Source: an uncultured Bacteroidia bacterium (GTDB taxonomy: Bacteria > Bacteroidota > Bacteroidia > Bacteroidales > UBA932). From it: a DNA stretch of 64,000 bases. Location: the NCBI GenBank assembly GCA_902788095.1, contig CADAIT010000001.1, positions 225,916 through 289,915 on the forward strand. Reading direction: 5' to 3'. The position numbers and the translations under genes were made by a program. The notes under the pieces are model-generated. The model had not been told where the DNA came from. It did no database searches and saw nothing but the letters and a program-made list of their open reading frames with translations. Each line of letters opens with the position of its first letter. Positions within the stretch are counted from its first letter, which is position 1. Below, one piece after another: positions 23,774 to 33,327 of the stretch.

Positions 23774-24064
23774 ATGGATAAAAACACATTTAAACAGAAA
23801 GCTTCTGTTTGGCTCAAAGACAAGGAGGCACTTAAACAAATCAATTGGGATATTCAGGACATTTCTTCAGAAGAAAGGTTAAGCACTGTGATGATCTCAG
23901 GAAGGTTGACAATTAATATGGGCATCGCGAGATATAATATTACAGGCTCGATAGAGGCAGAAGACACAGAGAATAGTATTAAATCGGCTGTCGAAACCAT
24001 AAATGATAACTTACAGCGGCTAATTGACTGCTGTGAAATAAAAGCATATAATCTTGACGACTAG
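23774..24064 (+). CDS. Small hypothetical protein
   Basis: 96 residues, cytoplasmic, with a WLKDKEALKQINWDIQDISS helix and a beta-hairpin core. No family recognised. It is 16 bases before the next gene and reads in the same direction as the whole run. Confidence 0.55.
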   Translation: MDKNTFKQKASVWLKDKEALKQINWDIQDISSEERLSTVMISGRLTINMGIARYNITGSIEAEDTENSIKSAVETINDNLQRLIDCCEIKAYNLDD

Positions 24065-24080
24065 CATAAATATATTTTTC

Positions 24081-25574
24081 ATGAAGAATCTAAGGATTAT
24101 CTTGAGACTGAGTATCTCATTTGTACTCCTCTTCTCGGTTCTATGTGTATTTGCTCAGAACAGGCGGAGCAATAGCTATCGTCAACAAAACGGTTACCGA
24201 CAGGGTAACACTTATAATCAGCGACGTGGCACAACAACTGGCGAGAGCATTCTGTCCCGCTTACAAAAACAAACCCAGAATACTCAGAGTGATGCGAATA
24301 GACAAGCAACGAGGCAACGTAATAAAAAGACAGAAGAGATGGGCTCTTCATCCATGTCTAAGGATAACAAAATAGGAAAATCCTCTGATAACCAAGTGCG
24401 TGAAAAAGAAAAGGATGATGTTATCCTTGTTGTGGAAGGATCTGGTTATGATAAACGAGACGCTATAAAAAACGCTCTTCGAAGTGCAATCGAACAAGCT
24501 TTTGGGACATTCGTATCCACAAATACAGCAATTTTGAATGATGAACTTGTGAAAGACGAGATTTCGACGGTTGCCTCCGGGAATGTTAAGTCATACACAG
24601 AGTTGAGTTCAAGCAACTTACCTGACGGCTCCTGTTCTGTGACATTATCAGCAATTGTTTCGACCGGGAAACTTATCTCGTATGTACAGGCTCATGGCGG
24701 AACTGTAGACTTTGATGGGGAAGCTTTTACTATGGAAATGCGAATGCGCAGATTGAATAAAGCCAATGAGTTAAAAGTTTTTCAAAACCTCGTTACTGAG
24801 CTGGAGGGAATTGCGTCAACATTATATGATTGTTCATTGGAAGTAGGGGCAGCCAGAATAAATCCGAATAAGATCAACAATGCCATTCAAGACAATGATG
24901 CGTATCTCCTTCCCATCCGCATTGCTGTTAAGCCAAATTCTAACTTCTTTTCCTGGGCTGAAAAATTCAATGCTAGTTTAGAAGCCATCTCATTGTCAGA
25001 AGATGAAAAAAAAGATTGGGAGGAAAAAGGAATGGAAACTTATATACTTTTCTTTCGAGGAACACCTTATATATTGCGAAATCTTTATGACTCAAGTTTA
25101 AAACAATGCGTAGATTTACTAAACAGTTGGAAATTGAATTGGATTATCAATATGAGTGATGGCTGGATGACTTTCCGTCCAAAGGAATATAATAGAAAAC
25201 AAAGAAATTGTATTATAGAACGTACGCGGCAAAACTCCACAATAAAGAGATCGCTATTCATTCCATATAGTTCTTTTATTGACACACCCGAGTCTAATCC
25301 TTTTTATAATGAAAAAGAGTATGCACCGCTAGGTTTTTATTGCTTCTTTGACGCAAAGGGCGATTATGGATATGGCAAAGGAGTTGTTCCCATGGCAATC
25401 GAATACGAATACCTATTTCGTAATAGGGAGTACCGGGACCTTTTAGGAAACCGCAATGATAGTAGACTCAGGAAATTAGCAGATCATCCAACATGGTATG
25501 TTTCTATTGAATTGCCTGTCTCTGATGTTGATATGGAAAAACTCACTTCTATCAAAGTTGAATGGATAAATTAA
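24081..25574 (+). CDS. Exported protein with FlgT_N-like domain
   Basis: 497 residues from the ATG that begins the signal peptide (MKNLRIILRLSISFVLLFSV...FAQ). A Gln/Asn/Arg-rich linker of about 90 residues is followed by VVEGSGYDKRDAIKNALRSA...FGTFVSTNT, the pattern of FlgT N-terminal/LPP20-like domains found in many non-flagellar secreted proteins. The C-terminal 300 residues are not recognised. It is separated by 10 bases from the ADP-ribosyltransferase-like gene, so both are probably in one operon. Confidence 0.7.
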   Translation: MKNLRIILRLSISFVLLFSVLCVFAQNRRSNSYRQQNGYRQGNTYNQRRGTTTGESILSRLQKQTQNTQSDANRQATRQRNKKTEEMGSSSMSKDNKIGKSSDNQVREKEKDDVILVVEGSGYDKRDAIKNALRSAIEQAFGTFVSTNTAILNDELVKDEISTVASGNVKSYTELSSSNLPDGSCSVTLSAIVSTGKLISYVQAHGGTVDFDGEAFTMEMRMRRLNKANELKVFQNLVTELEGIASTLYDCSLEVGAARINPNKINNAIQDNDAYLLPIRIAVKPNSNFFSWAEKFNASLEAISLSEDEKKDWEEKGMETYILFFRGTPYILRNLYDSSLKQCVDLLNSWKLNWIINMSDGWMTFRPKEYNRKQRNCIIERTRQNSTIKRSLFIPYSSFIDTPESNPFYNEKEYAPLGFYCFFDAKGDYGYGKGVVPMAIEYEYLFRNREYRDLLGNRNDSRLRKLADHPTWYVSIELPVSDVDMEKLTSIKVEWIN

Positions 25575-25584
25575 ACACTCTTTT

Positions 25585-26145
25585 ATGGAAAATAATACAG
25601 AGGCTCTCGAATACTTAGATATATATATTTCTCAGGCAAGTCCTAAAATAAATCAATATCTACGTAACAAAACGCAGGAAAGTGAGAACGAAGCGGATAA
25701 CAATATAATTCAGACATTAAGAACACTTTTTGAGGGGTGTGAACAACCGAAAACACTTTATCGTGTTCTACCATCATGCTTTGTAATTACAAATAATTCT
25801 TGCTATAGAGATCCCGCATTTTTGTCGACCAGCATTAATCTTTCAGATGTTTTACCAAAATTTGCAGCAACACACGGGAATAATGCACTCTTAGTCATAA
25901 ACATTCCTAAAGGATATCCGATACTTGATGTTAACAAACACTGCCCACAATACAATGATGAAGGTGAAATAATACTTTTGCCTGATAGTTCATTCTACAT
26001 AACGGGACAGTGCTCATACTCGCGCCATGACGGAAGTAATCCGATATCGAAGTTTTACGAAGAATATTCTGACCTTCTTTTCGATAACCTACATGACGTC
26101 GAGCATTTAGATGTTTATTATTTAATTCCAACTCAATCGGAATAG
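25585..26145 (+). CDS. Candidate mono-ADP-ribosyltransferase (R-S-E class)
   Basis: 186 residues. The three sites of arginine-type ADP-ribosyltransferases appear in order and spacing: Arg60 in TLYRVLPS, the STS motif Ser81-Thr82-Ser83 in AFLSTSI, and the catalytic ExE Glu126-Gly-Glu128 in DEGEIILLPDSSF. The stretch ALLVINIPKGYPILDV before the ExE fits the beta-strand expected there. There is no signal peptide or transport domain, so the enzyme would act in the cytoplasm unless exported by another route. Substrate unknown. The call rests on motifs read by eye. Confidence 0.65.
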   Translation: MENNTEALEYLDIYISQASPKINQYLRNKTQESENEADNNIIQTLRTLFEGCEQPKTLYRVLPSCFVITNNSCYRDPAFLSTSINLSDVLPKFAATHGNNALLVINIPKGYPILDVNKHCPQYNDEGEIILLPDSSFYITGQCSYSRHDGSNPISKFYEEYSDLLFDNLHDVEHLDVYYLIPTQSE

Positions 26146-26187
26146 CATTTCTCATAGTCTTTAAAGTGGTGCCAATAAAAAACATAT

Positions 26188-27132
26188 ATGAAAAAATTCT
26201 TTTTACTCTTCATCCTGATCGTCTCGGGGACCATTGCTCATGCCCAGGAGAAAAAACCCACCCTAATGATTCTCCCGAGCGACAACTGGTGTGAATCAAG
26301 GTACTTCATGTCCACCTACGAAAACATGGGGATGCAAGTAAATACGCCGAATTATCAGCAAGCCTTTGTGGAAGATTCGGAACTGCCGCTTGTAATCAGC
26401 AAACTGGGCGGAGTCTTGACTTCGCGCGGCTATTCTGTCAAAGACGCCGAAATGGAGACAAAAGCCGTTTATGCCAGAATGGCCGAAGACAATCTGGCAA
26501 TGAGCAAAACTTCCGGAGCCTCCATTGCGGAGAGTCCCTTGGACATGATTAAAAGACGGGCGAAGATGGATATCCTTATCCAGATATGGTGGAAGGTAAA
26601 CCGGGAGGCTGCCGGGAAGTCGGTTTCCTTTATTCTGGAAGCTTTCGATGCCTATACCAGCAAAAGAATCGCCACCTCGTCCGGAACCGGGAATATTTCC
26701 AATGAAATCGTACCCGTCATGCTTGAACAAGCCGTACTGGACCATATCCAGGAATTCGACCTGCAAATGGTCCAATACTATCAGGAAATGCAGCATAAAG
26801 GGCGAGAAATCGTCCTCACTGTGCGCATTTGGGATAATTGGGAAAACGATCTGGAAACCGAATACGGCGGAGAAGAACTGCTGGATTGCATACAGGAGTG
26901 GCTCACGGAGAATGCCGTGAACGGCGTCTTCAACCTGTCGGATGCGACAGAAAACTTCGCCCAGTTTGAGCAGGTCCGTATTCCTCTGTTTGATGAAAAA
27001 GGCAAAGCCGTTGACGCCCGCTCCTTTGTAACGGGACTGCGGAAGCATCTTGCCGGAGCGCCTTTTAACATTCCCGCAAAAGTAATGCTTCGGGGCCTCG
27101 GCGAAGCCAATCTTATCCTTGGAGAAAAATAA
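26188..27132 (+). CDS. Exported DUF6175-family protein
   Basis: 314 residues with a signal peptide ending IAHAQ. The sequence fits the DUF6175 family of Bacteroidetes: TLMILPSDNWCESRYFMSTY, MSKTSGASIAESPLDMIKRR, KMDILIQIWWKV, and a C-terminal end GLGEANLILGEK. Function unknown. Codon use returns to GC-rich here. The next gene starts two bases after the stop, so it is operonic with it. Confidence 0.78.
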   Translation: MKKFFLLFILIVSGTIAHAQEKKPTLMILPSDNWCESRYFMSTYENMGMQVNTPNYQQAFVEDSELPLVISKLGGVLTSRGYSVKDAEMETKAVYARMAEDNLAMSKTSGASIAESPLDMIKRRAKMDILIQIWWKVNREAAGKSVSFILEAFDAYTSKRIATSSGTGNISNEIVPVMLEQAVLDHIQEFDLQMVQYYQEMQHKGREIVLTVRIWDNWENDLETEYGGEELLDCIQEWLTENAVNGVFNLSDATENFAQFEQVRIPLFDEKGKAVDARSFVTGLRKHLAGAPFNIPAKVMLRGLGEANLILGEK

Positions 27133-27133
27133 C

Positions 27134-28141
27134 ATGAAACAGATTGTTGCCATCGCCCTCCTTTTCATATTGGGCGCAGGTGTAAGAGCACAGGACAAAG
27201 ATGTCGCATCCCTATCTATTCGGGTAGAGCAGCCCGAACGTGAGTATCTTTCGGCTTCGTCTTGCAGGATTCTGCAGACCAAAATGACGCAAATCCTTAC
27301 GAGAAACGGTATTGCGAAGGACCTTCCCTCCAACCGCTTTGTCATGACGGCCAAGGCCAATGTCCTTGGTAAAGACATCATTGCCGGTTCGCCGTCCAGG
27401 GTTTCCGAACAAATCGAACTGACCTTTATCATCGGCGATGTCCTGGACAACATAAAATATGGGACATACGTAGTTAACCTTGTGGGGGTGGGCATCAATG
27501 AGGAGCAAGCCCTTGTCCAGGCCGTAAAAAACGTCCGCACCAACGATAAGGGAATGGATGCTTTCATAGAAACCGCGAAAACCCGTATCGTCAAGTACTA
27601 TCGGGACAATGAAGACAAAATCCTTCAGGAGGCGAATGTTTTGGTAGCGGGAAGTCAGTTTGACCAGGCAATCTATCTGTTGTCGATGGTTCCCGATGCA
27701 TGCGGAGAATGCTACGACCACTGCCAGGCAAAAATTCTCGAGATCAATAAGCTGAAAATCGACACGGAAGGAGAATCCCTGTTTTCGCAGGCAAAGGCTA
27801 AATGGGCAAAGAGTCCCAATGCCGAAGGTGCAGAAGAGGTTTACCCTCTTGTTGCAGCCATCAGCCCATCCGCCTCCTGTTACCCCAAAGTGCGTCCTTT
27901 TCTTAATCAAATCCAAAGCAAATTGGTTGCGGATGAAAAGAGGGAGTGGGAGTTCAAGATGAAACAATATGATGATAAAATTGCCAAAGAAAAGCGCGAA
28001 TTCGAGGCAAGGGTGGAACAAGACAAGCGTGAAGCGGAAATACGCAAGCAGAATATTGAAGCAGCAAGACAGGTGGCTGTAGAATATGCCCGTAATCAGC
28101 CCAAAGAAGTATATTATTATAACACAATTCTATTATGGTAA
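27134..28141 (+). CDS. Exported coiled-coil protein of unknown function
   Basis: 335 residues. Signal peptide MKQIVAIALLFILGAGVRAQ; the mature N-terminal domain (ASLSIRVEQPEREYLSASSC) is probably alpha/beta with TPR-like helices in the middle. A charged coiled coil near residues 260-320 (KQYDDKIAKEKREFEARVEQ) precedes a short tail. The start at 27134 keeps the signal peptide intact. It overlaps the next gene by seven bases. Confidence 0.68.
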   Translation: MKQIVAIALLFILGAGVRAQDKDVASLSIRVEQPEREYLSASSCRILQTKMTQILTRNGIAKDLPSNRFVMTAKANVLGKDIIAGSPSRVSEQIELTFIIGDVLDNIKYGTYVVNLVGVGINEEQALVQAVKNVRTNDKGMDAFIETAKTRIVKYYRDNEDKILQEANVLVAGSQFDQAIYLLSMVPDACGECYDHCQAKILEINKLKIDTEGESLFSQAKAKWAKSPNAEGAEEVYPLVAAISPSASCYPKVRPFLNQIQSKLVADEKREWEFKMKQYDDKIAKEKREFEARVEQDKREAEIRKQNIEAARQVAVEYARNQPKEVYYYNTILLW

Positions 28142-28617
28142 TGCGCAGAAGTATTGTCTTTGCTGTTTTAAGCCTGCTCTTGCTGTGCGGAGGACTATGC
28201 CTATCGGCCAACGCCCAAGGCTTCGACTCAGATAGAATGGAGTTAGCCTCCTTCCTCCGAAGAATGTACAACAATGAGCCCTTCGAGGGAGTACGCGTTG
28301 TCTCGGATTATGACAATGCCTACTTGCTTTCCGTCATTACATTGGATAAGGCCAAATACCCTTCCGAGAGCGCATTGAACCGCGTCGCAAGTGTCAAGGC
28401 CATGTCCGAAGCCAGCAGGTATTTTAACGGTTCCAGCATTTCTTCTGACATGATTATCCATACAAGAGAGTCCAAGGAGGGAGAAAGTGATGTATGGATT
28501 GTGGAAAACATCCGTGAGCATTCGTATGGATACGTCAAGCAGCTGGAACAACTGACCACTTTTCCGAGTGCCTCCGGCAGGCAGGTGTTTATCTACTACA
28601 AGCGTTTGGAACAATAG
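28135..28617 (+). CDS. Small exported protein of unknown function
   Basis: 160 residues, signal peptide ending SANAQG. The mature part (ELASFLRRMYNNEPFEGVRV; RVASVKAMSEASRYFNGSSI) resembles FlgT_N-like secreted proteins. It ends the secreted-protein operon and is followed by a strong terminator. Confidence 0.68.
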   Translation: MVMRRSIVFAVLSLLLLCGGLCLSANAQGFDSDRMELASFLRRMYNNEPFEGVRVVSDYDNAYLLSVITLDKAKYPSESALNRVASVKAMSEASRYFNGSSISSDMIIHTRESKEGESDVWIVENIREHSYGYVKQLEQLTTFPSASGRQVFIYYKRLEQ

Positions 28618-28650
28618 GGCTTCGCCGCGTTGACAGCGGCGGCGCGCTCC

Positions 28651-28696
28651 AAGGCCGATTTCTTGTCAACGTGACAACGAAATCGGCCTTTTTTTG
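28651..28696 (+). terminator. Strong intrinsic terminator closing the secreted-protein operon
   Basis: AAGGCCGATTTC pairs perfectly with GAAATCGGCCTT around an inner TTGTC/GACAA stem, followed by seven T residues. Confidence 0.88.
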
Positions 28697-28704
28697 TATA
28701 TTTG
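28697..28704 (+). promoter_or_regulatory. -7 box of the small membrane protein gene
   Basis: TATATTTG directly after the terminator and six bases before the ATG. Confidence 0.55.
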
Positions 28705-28710
28705 CAGACT

Positions 28711-29013
28711 ATGACAAATATTGGATACAACAACCGCTGGGTCCGGCTGATAAAAGACCTTCTCTTCGTGGCGCTTTGCGGCTGGATTCTTACCCGCAAG
28801 AGCGTGCTGGCCGTCATTTTGGGCGCCATGGGACTGGTGTGGTACGGCCGTGACGCTTACTACCAGGCCAAGGCCCTGTGGCAGGAGAAAACCTACAAGG
28901 CACCGCCCCGCCAGCAGCAGGACGGTCCCATCACCCAGGCCCCGGCCGACGACAAAATCACCGTCACCGACCTCACGGATGCCAAAGAGGTGGAATATAG
29001 GAAAGAGGATTGA
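28711..29013 (+). CDS. Small membrane protein
   Basis: 100 residues. One or two transmembrane segments (LLFVALCGWIL and VLAVILGAMGLVWYG) near the N-terminus, then a polar, Pro/Gln-rich tail. The start at 28711 is favoured over an upstream in-frame TTG by the -7 box. Function unknown. Its GC-rich codon use marks the return to core chromosome. Confidence 0.6.
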   Translation: MTNIGYNNRWVRLIKDLLFVALCGWILTRKSVLAVILGAMGLVWYGRDAYYQAKALWQEKTYKAPPRQQQDGPITQAPADDKITVTDLTDAKEVEYRKED

Positions 29014-29028
29014 TATAGCACCTTTCAA

Positions 29029-29072
29029 GTCCCTCCCCCGAGGGGAGGGGTTTCTGGAGGGGGTAACGTAAA
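29029..29072. repeat. GC-rich hairpin repeat related to the recQ-end array
   Basis: CCCTCCCCCGAGGGGAGGG hairpin followed by TTTCTGGAGGGGGTAACGTAA. The order hairpin, G-rich stretch, GGGTAACGT is the same as in the 65-base repeats at 14831-14960. Confidence 0.6.
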
Positions 29073-29097
29073 CATAAAATAATCATAAATTTATTTT

Positions 29098-31101
29098 ATG
29101 ATTCCGAAGGAGACAGTTGACCTTATCCTGGACACCGCCCGCATTGAAGAGGTGGTGGGAGACTTCGTGACGCTCAAGCGCCGCGGCTCCAGCTATGTGG
29201 CCTGCTGTCCCTTCCACAACGAGAAAACGCCCTCCTTCCACGTAACCCCTTCCAAGGGCATCTACAAGTGCTTCGGCTGCGGCAAGGCCGGCAGCGCCCT
29301 GGGCTTCGTGATGGAATATGAACACGTCACCTACCCGGAGGCCCTGCGCTATCTGGCCAGGAAATACAACATAGAGATAAAGGAAGAGGAAGAAAGTGCA
29401 GAGCAAATCGCCGCCCGGCAACGGAGCGAAAGCCTCATGGCCGTGAGCGAATTCGCCCGCCAGTTCTTCTGCGACCAGCTGCAAAGCCCGGAAGGAAAGG
29501 CCGTGGGCTACCGCTATTACCGCAACCGCGGCATCGAGGACACGACCATCGCCCAGTGGAGCCTGGGCTGGGCTCCGTCGGGGAAAACCGCCCTGGTGGA
29601 CGCCGCCCGCGCCGCCGGATACAAGGACGAATACCTGGTGGCGGCCGGCCTTGCCATCGAGCAGGAAAACGGCACCCTGGTGGACAAGTTCCGCGAGCGC
29701 GTGATGTTCCCCATCCATTCGGTGAGCGGACGCGTCATCGCCTACAGCGGCCGTACGCTCAAGGCGGACAACCCGGCCAAATACGTAAACTCTCCGGAAA
29801 CGGAAATCTACATCAAGAGCCGGAACCTGCTGGGCATCTACTTTGCCAAGAGCCAGATTGCCAAGGCGGACCGCTGCATCCTGGTGGAAGGCAACGTGGA
29901 CGTGGTGATGATGCACCAGATGGGCATCACCAACGTGGTGGCCTCCTGCGGCACCTCGCTCACGGAAGAGCAAATCCGGCTCATCGGCAAGTTCACCCGG
30001 AACATCACCATCATGTACGACGGCGACGGGGCCGGCCTGCATGCCGCCATCCGCGCCATCAGCCTCATCCTGCGGGAAGGCATGAACCCGCGCGTGGTTT
30101 TCCTGCCGGACGGGGACGACCCTGACTCCTTCTCCCGAAAACATACGCTGGAAGAAATCCAGGCTTTCATTGAGGAACATGAACAGGACGGCATCCTGTT
30201 CAAGACGGACCTCATGCTCTCGGAGGCCGGGGACGACCCGCTCAAAAAGGCCAATCTGATTAACGAGATTGCCGATACGATAGCGGAAATGCCGGATGCC
30301 ATCAAGCGCCAGGTGTACGTGGAAACCGTAGCCCGCCGCTTCGGGATTGAGCCGGACATTATCCTGGACCGGGTGCGAAAAACGCGGGAAAAGCTGCGCC
30401 GGGAAACGTCGGCACGCTCCCGGCAGGATACGCCCGGGCAAGACAGAACGCAAACCGGACAAGACAGGGCCCCGTCCGGGCCTGACGATAATACATCCTC
30501 GCCGGAACAGGGCGGCACGCTCTCCCGGGGGCTTCAGAAGCGGGAGCGCATCCTGGAACCTTCGGAGCGGGAACTGCTCCGCTTCATCCTGCAGTACGGC
30601 CGCACGCCGCTCCAGTTTGAATCGGACTCGGAATTCTACGACGAAAACGGCACCCAGACGGTGGCGGAATTTATCGACGCGGCCCTCGGCACGGACGACA
30701 TCCATTTTGCCAATGCCGGTTACGAAACCACCTACCAGGCCTATTTTCAGCTTTATGACCAGGGCGTGGAACAGGACGATATCGTCCGCAGCCTCCTGAA
30801 CGGGGAGAACCGGGAAGTGGCGGCCGTGACGGCGGACCTCTCCACGGAAAAGTACGAGCTCACCGTGCACAACTTCTCCGACGCCCTCACCACCACGGAC
30901 TCCTGGTTGGTGAACTACGTACCCAAAGCCATCCTGGCATACCATGACAAACGCATCAACGCGCGGCAGCAGGAGCTGCAGCAGGAGTTGAAAACGTCCG
31001 GCCTGTCGCAGGAGGACATGCTGTCCCTGCTGGGCCAGCTGGGCAAACTGAACGAGATTAAGAAAACCATCAATATCAAACTTGGAAGAATAAAAAAATG
31101 A
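29098..31101 (+). CDS. dnaG: DNA primase
   Basis: 667 residues. It makes RNA primers for replication. N-terminal CHC2 zinc finger ([16 protein letters not shown] ... YKCFGCG), catalytic TOPRIM core with [10 protein letters not shown] and MYDGDGAG, and a C-terminal helicase-binding region. A Gln/Asp/Ser-rich linker lies near residues 435-475. Its stop overlaps metG by four bases (ATGA), so the two are coupled. Confidence 0.96.
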   Translation: MIPKETVDLILDTARIEEVVGDFVTLKRRGSSYVACCPFHNEKTPSFHVTPSKGIYKCFGCGKAGSALGFVMEYEHVTYPEALRYLARKYNIEIKEEEESAEQIAARQRSESLMAVSEFARQFFCDQLQSPEGKAVGYRYYRNRGIEDTTIAQWSLGWAPSGKTALVDAARAAGYKDEYLVAAGLAIEQENGTLVDKFRERVMFPIHSVSGRVIAYSGRTLKADNPAKYVNSPETEIYIKSRNLLGIYFAKSQIAKADRCILVEGNVDVVMMHQMGITNVVASCGTSLTEEQIRLIGKFTRNITIMYDGDGAGLHAAIRAISLILREGMNPRVVFLPDGDDPDSFSRKHTLEEIQAFIEEHEQDGILFKTDLMLSEAGDDPLKKANLINEIADTIAEMPDAIKRQVYVETVARRFGIEPDIILDRVRKTREKLRRETSARSRQDTPGQDRTQTGQDRAPSGPDDNTSSPEQGGTLSRGLQKRERILEPSERELLRFILQYGRTPLQFESDSEFYDENGTQTVAEFIDAALGTDDIHFANAGYETTYQAYFQLYDQGVEQDDIVRSLLNGENREVAAVTADLSTEKYELTVHNFSDALTTTDSWLVNYVPKAILAYHDKRINARQQELQQELKTSGLSQEDMLSLLGQLGKLNEIKKTINIKLGRIKK

Positions 31102-33323
31102 GTTACAAAAGAACCCTCGTGACCTGTGCGCTACCGTACGCCAACGGTCCCGTCCATATCGGCCATCTGGCCGGCGCCTACATTCCCGGTGACATTTACG
31201 TCCGATACCTGCGCATGCGCGGCGAAGACGTGGTGTTCATCTGCGGCAGCGACGAGCACGGCGTGCCCATCACCATCAAGGCCCGGGCGCAGGGCGTGAC
31301 TCCGCAGGATATAGTGGACCGGTACCACAAGGTAATGAAGGACGCCTTTACGGGACTGGGCATCAACTTCGACATTTACTCCCGCACCACCTCCAAGGTG
31401 CATGAGAAGAATGCGTCGGCGTTCTTCCGCAAGCTCTATGACGATGAAAAATTCATCACCAAGGAAACGGAGCAGTACTATGACGAGGAAGCCAAAACCT
31501 TCCTGGCCGACAGGTACATCACCGGCACCTGCCCCAAGTGCGGCAATCCGCATGCGTACGGCGACCAGTGCGAGAAATGCGGTTCCACGCTGAGCCCGGA
31601 AGAACTCATCGACCCCAGGAGCGCCCTGTCTGGCGCCACGCCCAAGAAGGTGAAGACCAAGCACTGGTACCTTCCGCTGGACAAGTACGAGCCCTGGCTG
31701 CGGGACTGGATTCTGGAACAGCACAAGGAGTGGAAAACCAATGTATATGGCCAGTGCAAGAGCTGGCTGGACGGCGGCCTGCAGCCCCGTGCCGTTTCGC
31801 GTGACCTGGACTGGGGCGTACCCGTTCCGGTAGAGGGCGCGGAAGGCAAGGTGCTGTATGTGTGGTTCGACGCCCCCATCGGCTACATCTCCAATACGCA
31901 GGAACTGCTGCCCCAGAGCTGGGAGAAATGGTGGAAAGACCCCGAAACCCGCCTGGTGCATTTTATCGGCAAGGACAACATCGTATTCCACTGCATCGTG
32001 TTCCCGTCCATGCTCAAGGCATACGGTGATTACGTCCTGCCGGACAACGTGCCGTCCAATGAGTTCCTGAACCTGGAAGGCGACAAGATTTCCACCTCCC
32101 GGAACTGGGCGGTGTGGGTGCATGAATACGAGGAGCAGTTCCCCGGCCAGGAGGACGTCCTGCGCTACGTGCTCACCGCCAACGCCCCCGAAACCAAGGA
32201 CAACGACTTCACCTGGAAGGACTTCCAGAGCCGCAACAACAGCGAGCTGGTGGCCATCTTCGGCAACTTCGTGAACCGCGCCGTGGTGCTCACGCACAAG
32301 TATTTCGGCGGTGCCGTTCCGGCCAATCTGAAAGCGGAACCCATTGACGCCGAGACACTTGCGTCCATCAAACCCTGCAAGGAAGCCCTGGAGAAATACG
32401 TGGAGACCTTCCACTTCCGCGAGGCCCTCAAGGAAGCCATGAACATAGCGCGCATCGGCAACAAGTACATCTCCGACATGGAGCCCTGGAAGGTGGCAAA
32501 GGAGGATATGGACCGCACGGCCAGCATCCTGTACACCTGCCTGCAGATTTGCGCCGACCTGGCCATCGCCTTTGAACCCTTCACCCCCTTCAGCGCCCAG
32601 AAGCTCCGCGACATCCTCCGCGTGGGCATTCAGGCCGGATGGGACCACCGCGCCGGCGAAGGCACCCCCACCGAGAATTTCTACAAAGCCGATGAAGGCA
32701 AGGCCCTGCACACGAGCTCCTTCGGCGCATACGCGCCTCAGGATGACAACCCGGACGCCTCCTGTCATTCTGAGCGCGGCGAAGAATCGCTTGTCCTGCA
32801 GTGGGACATGCTGGGAGAGGCCGAGCTGCTGCCTTCCGGACACCGGCTTGGCGAAGCCGTGCTGCTGTTCCAGAAGATTGAAGACAGCGTCATCGACGCC
32901 CAGATTGCCCGCCTGCAGGCCATCAAGGCCGAACGCGAGGCAGCGGAAGCCGCCCGCGCCGCAGAGGAGGCCGCCGCCAAGGTGGAGCCCCAGAAGGCGG
33001 AAGTCAGCTTCGAGCAGTTCGGCGCCATGGACATCCGCACCGCCACCGTGCTGGCTGCGGAACGGGTGCCTAAAACGGATAAACTGCTGAAACTCACGAT
33101 AGACACCGGTATCGACACACGCACCATCGTTTCCGGCATCGCGGAATACTACAGCCCGGAAGACATGCTGGGCAAGCAGATTTGCATCCTCGCGAACCTG
33201 CAGCCCCGCACCATCCGGGGAATCGAATCCAAAGGCATGATTCTGATGGCCAAGCAGGGAGACGGAAAAATGCGTTTCATCACCCCGCAGGACGTTGTCG
33301 TCAACGGCGCTCAAATTGGATAG
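31098..33323 (+). CDS. metG: Methionyl-tRNA synthetase
   Basis: 741 residues. HIGH signature in [11 protein letters not shown], a zinc knuckle ([18 protein letters not shown]), a class I KMSKS variant DKISTSRN as usual in Bacteroidetes, and a C-terminal tRNA-binding OB domain (from about residue 630: [17 protein letters not shown]). At about residues 555-564 the sequence [10 protein letters not shown] is encoded by an in-frame copy of the dispersed TCATTCTGA repeat, placed between the anticodon-binding domain and the C-terminal part. Confidence 0.96.
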   Translation: MSYKRTLVTCALPYANGPVHIGHLAGAYIPGDIYVRYLRMRGEDVVFICGSDEHGVPITIKARAQGVTPQDIVDRYHKVMKDAFTGLGINFDIYSRTTSKVHEKNASAFFRKLYDDEKFITKETEQYYDEEAKTFLADRYITGTCPKCGNPHAYGDQCEKCGSTLSPEELIDPRSALSGATPKKVKTKHWYLPLDKYEPWLRDWILEQHKEWKTNVYGQCKSWLDGGLQPRAVSRDLDWGVPVPVEGAEGKVLYVWFDAPIGYISNTQELLPQSWEKWWKDPETRLVHFIGKDNIVFHCIVFPSMLKAYGDYVLPDNVPSNEFLNLEGDKISTSRNWAVWVHEYEEQFPGQEDVLRYVLTANAPETKDNDFTWKDFQSRNNSELVAIFGNFVNRAVVLTHKYFGGAVPANLKAEPIDAETLASIKPCKEALEKYVETFHFREALKEAMNIARIGNKYISDMEPWKVAKEDMDRTASILYTCLQICADLAIAFEPFTPFSAQKLRDILRVGIQAGWDHRAGEGTPTENFYKADEGKALHTSSFGAYAPQDDNPDASCHSERGEESLVLQWDMLGEAELLPSGHRLGEAVLLFQKIEDSVIDAQIARLQAIKAEREAAEAARAAEEAAAKVEPQKAEVSFEQFGAMDIRTATVLAAERVPKTDKLLKLTIDTGIDTRTIVSGIAEYYSPEDMLGKQICILANLQPRTIRGIESKGMILMAKQGDGKMRFITPQDVVVNGAQIG
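32763..32791. repeat. Dispersed TCATTCTGA repeat inside metG, copy 2
   Basis: TGTCATTCTGAGCGCGGCGA followed by AGAATCGCT, in frame as [10 protein letters not shown]. The reading frame stays open through it. Confidence 0.8.
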
Positions 33324-33327
33324 TTTT

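Noticed and set aside
32083-32110. KMSKS of MetG replaced by KISTS, considered as loss of function
   Set aside because: This variant is usual in Bacteroidetes MetG and the rest of the enzyme is complete.
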